Source: Campanula takesimana
Taxonomy: Eukaryota; Streptophyta; Magnoliopsida; Asterales; Campanulaceae
Length of the DNA: 64,000 bases
Assembly (NCBI GenBank): GCA_026119855.1
Contig: JAOWBW010000302.1
Location: 1,026,339-1,090,338, forward strand
Direction: 5' to 3'
The translations under genes were made by a program, and so were the position numbers. Shown piece after piece: positions 49,830 through 61,569 of this stretch; within the stretch, counting starts at the first letter, position 1, and every line of letters begins with the position of its first letter. Under the pieces are notes generated by a model that did no database searches, was not told where the DNA came from, and was given only the letters and a program-made list of their open reading frames with translations.

Positions 49830-50861
49830 CTACGGGTTGCATTCTCCTTGTTGATATTTCCCTAGGCCTAAACCAGGGAAGTAATCCATATTCCTCATCA
49901 TGCGAAGGACTTTGCGATTGCCGAGGGTCCATGATCCATTCCCCCTTCTTTGTTGATGGCGTTGATTGAGACGCCGGAGAGAGTAGAGTCTGCTAGACCA
50001 TGCTGAACTTGGTGAACGGGTTCCCCTTTTCTGTGGATAGTGACGTTTTCTGCCATGACAGTCACTATTTCGTCTCCATTTCGGAATTTGACACATTGAT
50101 GGAGATTCGAAGGGACGGCATTAGAACTGTGTATCCATGGTCAGCCCAAGAGCAAGTTGAACGAAGAAGGTACATCGAGTACTTGAAACAGGACAGACAT
50201 GACCATGCTCCCAAATTCAATGTCTATCTCCACCATACCCATGACTGTGCGGGCAGTGCTGTCATAACCTCGGATTACTTGAGTAGAAGGCTTTAAATCT
50301 GAACTCTTAAGCCCCAGTATGCCCATGATTCGGCCGGGCATTGAGTGCGGAACCACCGTCAACCAAGACTCTTGAAATAGGTCTCCCCCTTGCTCTCACT
50401 TTGAGATAGATGGCCTCATTATGATTGGACCCAAACGGTGGAAGGTCCATATCGGCAAAAGTGATGACATTGCCAAAATGAATGTGGCCTATCATTGCAG
50501 TAAGCTCCTCGGGAGTTGTATTAGGGGAGACTGATGTGTCATCGAGATTGCTGATGACAAGATCTCGGTGCTTCTTTGAGGATGCAATGAGGTCCCAAAT
50601 GGAGATGTTGGTTTGAGTTTTGTTGAGTTGAACCAGTAAAGGGTCTTCAAGAGTATCGTAAGTTTGCGGTCTTTGAGAAGAGGTGCTTGGTGCAGAAGTA
50701 GTGGGGTTGCTTGCTATGACTCGTCCGGATCGAGTTAGCATGTTGACATTCCCATCTTGCCTCTTTTTCCTATTCTCTAGTACTTCCCTCATTACCTCAT
50801 CATAAGTCACAACATAACAAGAATTTTCAAATTTATTCATCACATTGGAGCCCTCATTCAC
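49830..50861 (-). pseudogene. Element B: aspartic protease and G-patch, frameshifted
   Basis: Frame 50861-50307 includes a gag-protease linker (MIGHIHFGNVITFADMDLPPFGSNHNEAIYLKV) and the protease site RVLVDGGSALNARP. Frame 50362-50141 continues with STQVIRGYDSTARTVMG and VLDVPSSFNLLLG. Frame 50096-49830 ends with a G-patch-like MRNMDYFPGLGLGKYQQG. At least two frameshifts and one stop are present. Confidence 0.75.
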
Positions 50862-51734
50862 AATTGGGATTGAATGAGTGGTCTCCTAAAGTTCTCCTAT
50901 CTCTATTACATTGACATCACCCTCATTAGGGACTAGGAGTTCCTTTTTGTCTATGAGATCTTGGATGACGTTGCGGAGGACAAAGCATTCCTCGGTGAGA
51001 TGGCCACTATGTTAGCGGTAGCCACAATATTTGTGATGAGCATGGTTGGCATTGATCGACTTGGGTTGGTACCCTTGTATAGGTGTGATTTTCCCCTTTA
51101 CTTTGAGAACTTCGAAGGCCTCGGTTTGAGTCATGCCTTGGAGAGGAGTATAGACACGGTCATTGAGAGAAATCTGCATAGCAAGCCCCACTTCAAAGGC
51201 CTCTTTTGTTGAGTTAGAGGTGGCCTTGTATCGGAAGCTAGGAGCACTTTTCTTGATCTCCTTGATCAAATCATCCATTCGGACCCCCGCCTCATACATT
51301 TGAGAGAAATCTGCATAGCAAGCCCCACTTAGGTGGGTGTAGAGATCAATCTTTAGACACTTAAGAAAGATGTCCATTTGCTCCTTGGTGTTAGGCCTCT
51401 TGACAATTTCAGCAAGCTTGTCATTCCACCTTCTTGTAAAATCAAGAAAGGACTCATTGTCCCTTTGAGTGGTGTTCTCGAGCTCTTTCTTGGTCGGGCG
51501 GTGAGTGGTGTTGCCTTGGTATTGACTCTTGAAGACGAGCATGGCGGCGTCCCAATCAAGACGGATGGTGAGCGGGAGAGTTGCATACCAATCTTTTGCC
51601 GCCCCCTCGAGAGTGAGAGGGAAGCATTGTGCCATAACTTTTGGAGAGACCTTCTTTGGAACCATAGCCCATATGTAAGTTTCGATGTGAGCCATGGGAC
51701 AAGAGTTTCCCGTGAACTTGCTAATGTCGGGCAT
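50862..51734 (-). pseudogene. Element B: Gag core and zinc knuckle
   Basis: Frame 51734-51012: PDISKFTGNSCPMAHIETYI, EGAAKDWYATLPL, SFLDFTRRWNDKLAEIV, then HHKYCGYR and a TAA, after which the frame continues HSGHLTEECFVLRNVIQDLID. The knuckle is thus split by the stop. A TAG stands just before the first Met, where it likely replaced a Gln codon. Confidence 0.8.
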
Positions 51735-51838
51735 CTATAACTTGTCGGGGAGAGCGACTATGGTGCTCATGAGAATGGATGACTGATAAAGGCTTGTGTC
51801 GGAGCCTTTCCCCATGTTGAGACCGTTGAAACGTTGAT

Positions 51839-52369
51839 CTATGTAAGCCATGATTGAATCAACAATCTTGTTTTCTTTGTTGTCGGTGCTTGTCTCCCTA
51901 TTTTCTTGGTGCGAGCACTAACATAAGGGCTCTCGAATAAACCCTTGGTCCACTCGGACTCTTCATTGTCTTCCTTGCCTTTACCACTCGAAAGCTTGGT
52001 GAGCTTAGCTTTCATTTGGTCCATCTCGGCCTCGTGAGCCTCCCTTTGGTTGTCAAGATGGGATTGCCAAAGGTCATCTTTGCTTTCGGACACTTTGTTA
52101 AGAGTAGAGATCTGTTCTTGGAGCATTTGGACCATAGCTGAAAGTTGCTCAAGGGATATGGTGTTGTTGCTGTTGGAGTCACTGTCCATTGATGCTGTCG
52201 GAGTTGCTAGAGTGATCAATTCATGGACTAACCGGTTCGCTGAATCCCGATAGATGCGGTGAGTACCAATTGAACCTATATTGCAGAAGAGGCCCTTGTC
52301 AGTCTTGAGTAACACTTTCGGTCCATGAAGAGGTTTGGAACACACAATGGGCACACGACTCAAAACCAC
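51839..52369 (-). pseudogene. Element B: Gag N-terminal part
   Basis: The likely start is the ATG at 52189 (MDSDSNSNNTISLEQLSAMVQMLQEQ), 60 codons into the open frame. The region is coiled-coil-like and charged. It is frameshifted near 51850, so it does not join the core at 51734 in frame. Confidence 0.7.
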
Positions 52370-53483
52370 ATAAAGAAAAGACTTTTTTTTTTTTTTTTTT
52401 ATAAGTCGGAGGGACGGGATCCCTTTTGAGTTTCTAAGAAAATAATGGAATCGTCACACTAGTATATAGACCTTCTCGCGGTCCCATATACTCATCGGAT
52501 TCCATCACGCTTGTGAATCCTACATATGTTGGGATTAAACTAAATTAATGTAGTAAATCATACATGCGGGGACGGATTTTTATTTTCATCCATAATAACC
52601 ACTTGGGGACGGTTTTTTATTTCGTCCATGATAACCACTTGGCATGTATTTAGGGAAATCTCGACACATGAAAACCGACTTAGTCACAGAGTGTTAGACC
52701 CTAACTAGAATTGTGTTGGCTTCTGCTCGGCTAATGAGAGGCTTAAGGTCACCCCCGGCATGTAGTCATGAACTACGCCACGGGCTGAGGTTTACTGCTT
52801 CGAAAGAGTCAAGGTCGGGTGGAGCTTGAAACTTCCTAGGACAGGCCTCGACAGGTTCGGGGTTATGAACTTGTGCGACTCGATAGTGAGCAATTTATAA
52901 GAATATGTGCATGTAGTGTGAGGTCCAACATGTGACAAAACATTTTTTACTTTTTTTTTTCAAAATAAAAGAAAAGCAAATAAACACATAAATTACAACT
53001 CTCGAATCACCCGTGTGACCAATAAAGCAGAACACGAAAGTAAAACAGTCCAAAGGTCCAAATTAGGCCCTGATGCAGGCAACTGTGCCCATACCCCAAT
53101 CATTCTGCCCTGTTTTGAAGCTGTTCCTGTTCTGGAAAACCCCCCAGAAGCGCGCGCCTCTGGCCTGTGTTGTGGGATGCGCGCGCATGGCGCAGTGTCT
53201 ATGGGAGGCGCCCCCTTTTGGGCAAACCTGTAAGATTGTCAGACTTTGGACTCAGGGGATTGCCCTGGTCCTGAATATGCATTGTGACCCCTGCAGAAAT
53301 GATTAGCATAGAATAAAGATGAAGAATAGGAAGAACATTAAGAAGCGGGCGACTCTGGTACTTGATGTGGGCAGCACACGCCTTAGGACAAGAAGGCCAG
53401 AGGCGCACGCTTCCCCCATCAGGAACCAGAATTCCCATAAAAAATGTAGACTTTGAACATCAATGCAAGTTTAACCTTCAAAC
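52370..53483 (-). other. Element B: leader between primer site and gag
   Basis: A T-run lies at 52382-52400, and otherwise there is no gene. At 53144-53163 is the palindrome CCAGAAGCGCGCGCCTCTGG, followed by GATGCGCGCGCATG. At 53397-53414 is CCAGAGGCGCACGCTTCC. These are the motif of the B LTR, here inside the leader. Confidence 0.55.
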
Positions 53484-53502
53484 GTCCCCAGCAGAGTCGC
53501 CA
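53484..53502 (-). other. Element B: primer-binding site (tRNA-Arg type)
   Basis: The minus strand reads TGGCGACTCTGCTGGGGAC, one base inside the 5' LTR. It is identical to the D site at 24604-24622. Confidence 0.8.
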
Positions 53503-53503
53503 C

Positions 53504-54490
53504 TGTAGATACCTCGGGAGGGGCCCAAGGCTTAGCTAGAGCGCATGGGTGGATCCTAGGATGTCTAACCGTGTTTTAATTGTAGAGTCGCCACCTATGT
53601 TTTAGAGGAACATAAGAAAAACCTAATGTATAGCCTAAGTTTGATTATGAAAACAGAGATTCTTGTTATGAGGTCCGGGGGTTAGGTTACGAGATGGGAA
53701 GTACTTAAACACCCATCTCGCCCAACTAATGTTGGTCTTGTGTGTTCAAAGTCTACAAATGTAAAATAATGTTCTTTCTATTCTTGACTATAAATAAAAG
53801 GGGGTTTAAAAAAGGGGTTTTTGGAATGTAGGGATACAACTCCTTGGCTAACTTCAATGAAATGAAGTAGTCTTTAGTGTCATGTCCCAAAATGGTTTGG
53901 GTGATTGCATGTTTGATTAAAGTAGAAGAAAGAGAGGAGAGATAAGGTAGAAAGGAGAGAAAAGAGTAGTCTTTTTACCTATAGTTCAAAGTGACTTCAA
54001 GTATTTCTTGGGAAGTTTCCTTTGAAAATGCCTTGAATGTATTTGTGTATAGTTTTTTGTAGAGAAGAGAATTTTCGGTCCCTTGAAATGGTGGAGAAGG
54101 GATGATTTTATAGTTGTAAAACATATGTTTTTGGTGCCAAAACTTAGTCACCAAGAAATCTTTCCCGGGCAAAATCCTGTAAAAATGAGCAAGGGAGAGA
54201 TTCTTGGACAGAAATCTATAACTGACACCCAGAGGCGCGCGCTTCCTACCTCGGGGGCGGAAGGCACGCGCGTCTGGCTCCTATGGTCGGAGGCGCGCGA
54301 CTCAGAGATGGCCTTTTTGACAGAATGGACTAGAAAGTCAGCCCTGTTATTCAGTTTAGTCCCTGGACTTAACAAAGTCAGCCAGGAACTTAACGGAAGT
54401 AACAAAAACAAATGAGAAACACTTAGAATAGGGGGAAACACAAGATCAACCGTGCAATCAGGGTGAGCGGTACAAGGCGGGGTGTCTACA
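53504..54490 (-). mobile_element. Element B: 5' LTR (987 bp)
   Basis: TGTAGATACC ... GGTGTCTACA on the plus strand. A minus-strand TATA box CTATAAAATC is at about 54112-54103. The GC-rich inverted pair CCAGAGGCGCGCGCTTCC / GGAAGGCACGCGCGTCTGG lies at 54230-54278, with AGGCGCGCGACTC at about 54291, 120-190 bp upstream of the TATA box. AGTGG follows as target duplication. Confidence 0.85.
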
Positions 54491-54652
54491 AGTGGCTGAA
54501 TTCGTTTAGGGGATCCGTTCACCGGTTTAAAGTTCGTTGAGCGGACTGGCTGAATCCGTTTAGAGAATCCGTTTGCCTGTTTAAAGTCCGTTGAGCGGAC
54601 TGGCTGAATCCGTTTAGAGAATCCGTTTGCCTGTTTAAAGTCCGTTGGGTGG
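54491..54652. repeat. Element A array, continuation right of element B
   Basis: Units GGCTGAATCCGTTTAGAG ... AGTCCGTTGAGCGGACT continue the array interrupted at 4021. The array ends at 54652, where the Athila LTR begins. Confidence 0.75.
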
Positions 54653-55974
54653 TGATGGTTGGTTTTTCATGTATGTAATCTCTACAATTTCATGGTATTT
54701 CTATTGACTTTTGATTGTAATTTAGACTAGTTTGATGTAATTTTGGTCCATTTGTGAGTTGAGGAACTTTGGTTATTATTTGTATATTTTGAACACTTTT
54801 AGTGTCATTTGTGTTGAGGAACAAAGTCCTCAATGATTAATTGTGAAAACTAGAAGTCAATTGGAAGCTGGGCAAGTCAAGATGGAGAAATGACAAGGAA
54901 AGTCAGAAAAACTGACCAGGCGCCCGCTCGCAGAGTACCAGGCGCCCGCTCAATGTGAATTCTGAAGAACGAAGGTTTCTGTCCAAATGAGCGCCCGCCT
55001 GGGTACCATCAGGCGCCCGCTCGCTCCTTCCATATAGAATTTTGGGATTCCTTTTCAAGACGGGTTTTAACCCAATTTTCCCTATTTTTAGGCCCTAGTT
55101 TCTCTCTATATAAATAGTAGACTGCAGTATTTTATTTGCTTATGCTTTTCTTTTAGGTTTTATCAAGGATTCAAGTTGTAATCAAGATTTTAGATCTTTC
55201 AAAAATCAAGCGTATTATCCAGGTTTATGATTTCTAATTGTTTTCTTGTGATAATTGCTATGGGTATGAGTAGCTAAATTCCTTGGTTTGCGGATTGGTT
55301 GTGAACAATTGCATGATCTTTATGCTATGAGATGATAATCCTTGTTTAGTTTAACACAATAGATTTAATCCGTTTTTGAGTTTCAATAATATTGATAGAT
55401 GTTTTTGGCTCTTTAACTATTAGGGTTTGATTTCTTGCACTTGCGTGGAGAATTAGACATAGCATTATTGTGTTGAATAGTTTGGATCTTGGACCTTGCG
55501 GAAAAAGAGACAAACTAGGTTTTTATGTTCTTTGAAACTTAATAAATTCTGTGTGTTTTAATTGGACCTTGCGGAAGAGTTAATTTACATAGGATAATAG
55601 AATTGCAATCCGGCCACCTAACCGTCCCAATTCTTAAATAAGTGAATGAACCCTAAAATCAAGTTTATTTCTTATATCATCAAAATAGCATAAAGTAAGT
55701 GTAATTGTGATCACCAATCCGTGAACTGCTTGTTATCTCTTGGTTTAAAGTCCTGATTCCTTGTGCTGGTTAAGTTAGTTGTTTTTATTTAGTAGGTAAA
55801 AGTAGTTTAATTAAAAATCAAATCAAACCCCCCCCCTTTGGTTACTCTTTTGCACTAATTAAATTCACCTGTTTGTCCAACAAGTCCTTGTGGTTCGACC
55901 CTTACATTGGTACAGTGCTACTTCGGTAACTTGTACACTTGCAAGGTTTTATTACTTGGATTTTTTTCCAATCA
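54653..55974 (+). mobile_element. Element F: 5' LTR of an Athila element (1322 bp)
   Basis: It starts TGATGGTTGG and ends CCAATCA, six bases before the primer site. Four GGCGCCCGC words (CCAGGCGCCCGCTCG and variants) lie at about 54916-55022. The TATA box TATATAAATAG is at 55107-55117. The left border is set by the end of the A array. Confidence 0.75.
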
Positions 55975-55980
55975 AGGTTT

Positions 55981-55998
55981 TGGCGCCGTTGCCGGGGA
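55981..55998 (+). other. Element F: primer-binding site (tRNA-Asp type)
   Basis: TGGCGCCGTTGCCGGGGA is the primer site characteristic of Athila elements. Confidence 0.9.
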
Positions 55999-56032
55999 CT
56001 TGTTTTGATTTACAAGTTAATTTAATCGGTGT

Positions 56033-57820
56033 ATGTTTGGTAGGCGTTCATTGGACCCCGAGTTGGTTCCTTTGGACGATAATATCGATAGACTCGACAG
56101 GGGCATTCCCCCTATTCGTGAGTCTGAGTCTGAGTCTGAAACTTCTGTCATCGAGACAGAGGTAGTTTTAAGTGAATTTGAAACTTCTTCCACCGGGGGA
56201 GAAGAAATTGAAGTTGTAATCGCTAATCCCTTAATGAAAGAATATGCTAGGCCTAAGGTTGACATATCGGTGTCATGTATTGTCTTGACTGAGGCCGCTA
56301 AAGCTTATGAGGCGAAGGGGCATTACTTCAGTCACTTGCCCAAGTTTCAGGGTCTTCTCGCTGAAGACTCTTTGAACTTCTTGATAGAATACATGATGAT
56401 TATATCAGGATTCCCTGTAAAAGATGGGGTTACTGATGAACAATTAAGGCTTTAATATTTTCCTTTCTCTCTTCAAGGGGCAGCTAAAACTTGGCTTATG
56501 TTGCTTCCTGCTAGGAGTATCACTACATGGGATGGGTTGCATGATGCATTTTTAAAAAAATTCTTCCCGCATGCTACTTTGGCCACCTTTAGACAGAAAA
56601 TCATAGGGTTTACTCAAGAGGTAGGTGAGACATTTCATGAGGCTTGGGATAGGTTCAAAATGTTGCAAGTGCAGTGCCCCCATCATGATTTTCCTGAGGC
56701 CCTTTTACATCAAACATTTTATGGTGGGTTAACTGCAGCAGACCAAGCTATGGTCGACAATGCAGCAGGCGGATTTCTAGGAGCCAAAACTGTTGACCAA
56801 ACCCAAGAATTATTTGAGATGTTGGGGGCCAATTCGCAAGAAAAAGGCCCTAGAGGGAAACCTAGGGGAGTACATGAGTTGAGTTGTATAGATGAGTTCA
56901 CTAGGCAGATGTCTTTGTTAAACCAAAACATGGCTAAAATGAATTCTAATATGTCTTCCTCAAGTGCTAATGTGGTATCTAATTTCTGTGCTAACTGTGG
57001 ATCTAACACTCATGCTACTAATGTTTGTCCAGTTGTTGCACAGTTTGATTCTGAACAGGTGAATGCGATGGAAGGGTACCCCCCAAGGCAAAATCAAGGT
57101 GGTATGTATTGTAACACTTATAATCTAGATTGGAAAAACCACCCCAATTTTTCTTGGAGGGGTAACCCAGGAATTCAGTACCAACAGCAGAAACCTCTCT
57201 ATCCTCCTCCCCCACAAGGGAATCCAGAACAGCAGCCTAAGCAATCTCTGGAGGATATGATGAGGTCCATGATACAAGAGCGGCAACAAATGAAAATGAT
57301 GATGGAGCAGCGTGAGAAGCAGCAGGAAGCGGTCAACAAAAAGCTGGAGACCCAAATTGGTCAACTAGCTGTGGGTCAGCAAGGGCATAAACCAGGAACC
57401 TTCCCTAGTCAAGGGGAGAAAGCCAAGGCCATCATGACCCTGAGAAATGGCAAACAGGTAAGCAATGAGGTATGTCCTAACTCTCCTTCTGAAACTACTG
57501 AACCACCTGTTGTTGAGAATGTTGTTGGTAAGAGTACTAATGGCATGGGGGAAATTCCTGTTACTGATTCTTCAACCCCCAAGCCATATGTACCTCCTGT
57601 ACCGTTTCCTGGTAGATTCATGAGAAGTAAGCTGGATAAGCAAATGTCTGATTTATATGACATGTTTTCAAAAGTGAACATTAATCTTCCTTTGTTAAAT
57701 GTCATTAAAAATATCCCAGCTTATGCAAAGTTTTTCAAAGAACTTAACTCCAGGAAACCCAAGTATGGGAATGATGAGAAATTGGTTATGGGTGAAAGTG
57801 CCAGACCCCAGAAGTTTTAA
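56033..57820 (+). pseudogene. Element F: Athila Gag
   Basis: Frame 56033-56455 ends with a TAA. The same protein resumes directly (FPFSLQGAAKTWLMLLP) and continues at 56498-57820 with FLKKFFPHATLATFRQ, ETFHEAWDRFKMLQVQCPHHDF, a CCHC-like knuckle CANCGSNTHATNVCP and a Gln-rich charged region. It ends overlapping the protease frame. Confidence 0.85.
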
Positions 57821-58553
57821 TATTTCTATATCTATGGGGGATTCTAAAAAGGTGAAGGCAATGTTAGATCTCGATGCTAGCATTAATTTGTTACCACATC
57901 ATTTGTATCTTGAGTTGGGTTTACCTGAGCTAAAACCCACCACAATGACCTTGCAATTGGCTGACCGTTCAATCAAGAGGCCATTGGGAATTGTGGAGGA
58001 TGTTTTGGTGCAGGTAGCCAATTTGATTATCCCTGTGGATTTTGTTGTGCTTGAGACTGTTAATGGTGTTGGGAATCGTCAGGATTCTCCTATATTGCTT
58101 GGGCATCCATTTATGGCTACTTTTAATACCATCATTAATGTGGGTGATGGGACTCTATCTATGTGCGTGGCTAATGAGAAAATTGAAATATCTGTGTTTG
58201 ATGTCATGCAAAGTCCAATAGATGATGAGTCTTGTAACTGTGTAGATGTGGTAGAGGATTCTGTGAATGAAATCTTATGGCATGAGAGAGATTGTGATGA
58301 GTTAGAGTCCTTGTTGTCAAGGGGCGGTGAGAAATCTAGGGATAATGCGGATGTTCAACTGATGGCTGTGGAAAAGGCCGACGAACACCATCTTAGTGAT
58401 GGCCCGTTTCACCCTCTAGGCCACTTCAATGAGAAGTCGGTGCCTTCTATTGTAACCCCTCCAGCTCTTGAGCTGAAAGCCCTTCCCTCTAATTTAAAGT
58501 ATGTTTTTCTTGGGGAGGGAGAGACTTTGCCCTTGATAATTGCCTCAGTTTGA
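57699..58553 (+). CDS. Element F: Athila protease region
   Basis: 284 codons. The active-site stretch reads AMLDLDASINLLPHHLY, where the family has D-L-G-A, so the Gly is replaced by Asp and activity is doubtful. LQLADRSIKRPLGIVEDVLVQV and SPILLGHPFMATFNTIINV follow. Then an acidic linker leads toward the RT, with a frameshift near 58550. Confidence 0.8.
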   Translation: MSLKISQLMQSFSKNLTPGNPSMGMMRNWLWVKVPDPRSFNISISMGDSKKVKAMLDLDASINLLPHHLYLELGLPELKPTTMTLQLADRSIKRPLGIVEDVLVQVANLIIPVDFVVLETVNGVGNRQDSPILLGHPFMATFNTIINVGDGTLSMCVANEKIEISVFDVMQSPIDDESCNCVDVVEDSVNEILWHERDCDELESLLSRGGEKSRDNADVQLMAVEKADEHHLSDGPFHPLGHFNEKSVPSIVTPPALELKALPSNLKYVFLGEGETLPLIIASV

Positions 58554-59440
58554 CCCTTGAACAAGAGGCCAAGTTGATCAAAGTGCTTCGTGAGCACAAG
58601 CAGGCCATTGGGTGGACCTTAGTAGATATTAAGGGTATAAGCCCTCCATGTGTATGCACAAAATTAATCTTATAGATGGTGCTAAGCCGTCTAGAGAGAC
58701 AGAGGAGGCTAAATCCTCACATGGAGGAGGCGGTTAGGAAAGAGGTCCTAAAATTGTTGGACGCAGGCATTATCTATGCCGTTGCTGATAGTGAGTGGGT
58801 GAGCCCGGTTCAAGTCGTTCCAAAGAAATCGGGTTACACGGTCACCATTAATGAGAGGGGTGAGGAAGTCCCAACAAGGGAAGTGACTGGGCTTAGAATG
58901 TGCATAGATTTGCGCAAACTGAATGCTGCAACAAAGAAATATCACTTCCCTTTGCCCTTTATTGATCAATTCTTTAGAGGTTAGCCGGACATGAGTATTA
59001 TTGTTTCTTGGATGGTTTTTCAGGGTATAACCAAATCCCCATTGCACCAGAGGACCAAGACAAGACCACTTTTATTTGTCCCTTTGGCACATTCGCATTT
59101 AGGAGGATGCCCTTTGGGCTTTGTAATGCACATGCGACCTTTCAAAGGTGTATGACCTCCATCTTCTCTGATTTGATCGAGCGATGTGTCGAAGTCTTCA
59201 TGGATGACTTCACTGTATTTGTTTACAGTTTTGATGGGTGCCTAGAGAATTTGACAATGGTTTTAAAACGTTGTTGTGAGACAAATTTGACCCTTAGTTG
59301 GGAAAAATGTCATTTTCTCGTGAGGCATGGTATTGTGCTAGGGCATTTGGTGTCAAACAAGGGGATTGAGGTAGATAAGGCTAAAATCGATGTAATTTCA
59401 AAATTGCCTCCCCCTGTGTGGGTTAAGGATGTGCGAAGTT
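58554..59440 (+). pseudogene. Element F: Athila reverse transcriptase, cut by element G
   Basis: RRLNPHMEEAVRKEVLKLLDAGIIY, EWVSPVQVVPKKSG and LRMCIDLRKLNAATKKYHFPLP occur at 58676-58984. After a stop and frameshift come MDGFSGYNQIPIAPEDQDKTTF, MPFGLCNAHATFQRCM and the catalytic VFMDDFTVF at 59008-59440. The domain ends at WVKDVRS, where the LTR of G begins. The rest of pol and any env-like gene lie beyond the window. Confidence 0.85.
59436..59440. repeat. Probable target site of element G (AAGTT)
   Basis: The five bases before the G LTR start. The partner copy is not in the window, so this is a guess from the LTR border. Confidence 0.3.
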
Positions 59441-60310
59441 TGTTGGTAGTGGTGCCCTAGGCACGTTTAATAAACGTTGTAATTGTTATCATTTATTTCA
59501 TATCAAGAAAGAGATGTTTTGATTATTATTGTTGTTCATGTTTACTTATAATAATCTCTGTCCCTAGTACTTGTTAAGCAGTAGTATAAAGGCTAAATGA
59601 TCATGGGATGATCATGTTAGATTTATAGGTACTTGTTTGAAACAAGGTACTGGACATGACCCGCTGTATGAGATTTATGTCATGGTCTATGTCGTACATA
59701 TATCTCATATTAGTTATGTCATTTGAATCCTTAGACATGAAGTTATTATAGTCTTCCACTTGATGAACATTATGTTTGACATATTCAAACACTACCTTTA
59801 ATCGGGTAGTTATAAAGGTTATGATTGGCATAATCAGATTCACGTAGGGAAGAGTAATAAGCTAAATGGATTTGTCCCTCTTCGGAGAGATTTCAAGCTT
59901 AGGCCTCTCGAAGGGATGATGTTGATGAAAATGTTCGGCCGGACTCAAATGAATTGATTAGATCAATATCATTTGTATTATCAACATATTCGGAATCGAG
60001 AAAGTATTGAACAAAAGAAGTTGACTTGTTGACCATGACTTGTGTTCAATGACATCGTGGACAAAGGGATTGTGACATGTTCTAAAGGAATGCGAACTTG
60101 TATCTAGTTATACTATTTGGGTAGGTATGACGGTTTGCTAGAACCTAATCATATCTTATGGTTTCATGTTTGAACCCATTGCCAACTTAGTGTAATCCTA
60201 GAGGGTCACACACAATAGAACGAATCTTAAATAAGGATTATATTGGAATTTGGAAAGGAATTTTGGACGGGTTTAGACACAAGTTTCCTATTTGGAATAG
60301 GTCTAACTTG

Positions 60311-60320
60311 TATATAAACA
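60311..60320 (+). promoter_or_regulatory. Element G LTR TATA box
   Basis: TATATAAACA lies about 870 bp into the LTR, a usual distance from a U3 start. No GC-rich palindrome cluster comparable to the other elements was found upstream. Confidence 0.55.
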
Positions 60321-60649
60321 GCCAAATTCGGCCAGAATCATATCATAGCTTTTGTGCTAGTCTCCAAAAAGTTTGAGAGAGTTTTATTTTGTTCTAAGAC
60401 ATCCTAGACTGAGGAACAAGATAATACACAAACAAAATTCCATATAGTTCATATTGATTGTGAAAACGTGTTTCACAATTTTGGTCTAGCAACCAAGATC
60501 AAGTGTTCTTGATATTCGTTCGTTGTGTGGATACCGCTAGAGGGTGAAGCTTATCATCTTCGAAGTTCGTGTTCTTACTTTTGTGATCAAAGCTTCAAGT
60601 TCTCCAGCAATATCAAAGACCAAATTCAAAGTCATCAAGGGTTAGTTTT

Positions 60650-61569
60650 CTAGTATTCATATTGTTAAAGTTCTTGATTCAATGATTGAAGATTCATGTG
60701 GAATTGTGGATGCAATTGGCCTACGTTTATCGAGACCATCTATTGCTTAGTTTCGGCCACATGGACTACTTTCTTGGTTTCTTGAATTAGTGTGGAATTG
60801 TGGATGCCTTATGGCTTAGTTTCGGCCGCACTTCTTGTTGTCTTGATTTGGAAGAAGATAACCAAAGTTCAAAGAGTCTCATCCTCATAATTATAGAGAA
60901 ACTAATGACACATAAATATTATTCTTAAATTAATGGAGATTAATTTAGTGGCTAAACTTGATGCGTAACATGTTTATATTATGTGCTCATAAATGTGTTG
61001 TATGCTATATGTGATGAACCTTCAAAGAAATTTTTAAGTTCTTTTTGCCATGCCATGATTAAAACACTTGTTTATGCATGGGTGATTTTGATGTGGGTTC
61101 GCCTCCGCGAGGTGCATTAATTTTATTCATGTATGAGAAGATGAGGTTCATTAATTCAATGTGGGCTTGCCCCCGCAAGGTGCATTAAATTGAATGGTTC
61201 CTATACGTTTAAAATGGTTGGACTTAATTAGGCGTCCAAACAGTTTTGGGCCTAGGCAAAAGATGAGATTAAACATGCTTTTTGAAATTGGATTTCTCAA
61301 ATAATCTCATAAAAGAATCTAAGAATCATATGGGATATGATTGACATGATTATCTACCTAATTAATTTAGTTTTGAGCGGTCCGCCTCCGTGGACTCAAA
61401 AGTTAAATTAAAGTTGGATCTTAGCCCAATTGAAATTATATTATACATTGGATGTATATGAAGGTTATATAATTTAGTGGGAGTATTTTTTGTTTGAAAA
61501 ATACATTATTTATTTCTTTAATGAAACCGGTACTTATTAAATTTTCGAAATTTTGCATATTTGTAGACA
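60650..61569 (+). other. Element G: leader before gag
   Basis: AT-rich, with no gene. A small hairpin motif recurs: GCCTCCGCGAGGTGCATTAA at about 61100, GCCCCCGCAAGGTGCATTAA at about 61169 and CCGCCTCCGTGGACTC at about 61381. TTTGTAG just before the ATG resembles a splice acceptor, so a leader intron is possible. Confidence 0.4.

Larger units (their letters stand above)
4022..54490 (-). mobile_element. Element B: Tat-type Ty3/gypsy LTR retrotransposon, host of C, D and E
   Basis: B's own sequence is 4022-4986, 13839-18963 and 45782-54490. The rest belongs to later insertions. On the minus strand the order is: 5' LTR (54490-53504), tRNA-Arg-type primer site, gag, protease with G-patch, RT, two RNase H domains and integrase, then hairpin RNA modules, an antisense PMD gene, a short tandem array, polypurine tract and 3' LTR. 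The second RNase H and the antisense extra gene fit the Tat lineage. Frameshifts and stops in gag, protease, RT and integrase make it defective. Confidence 0.85.
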
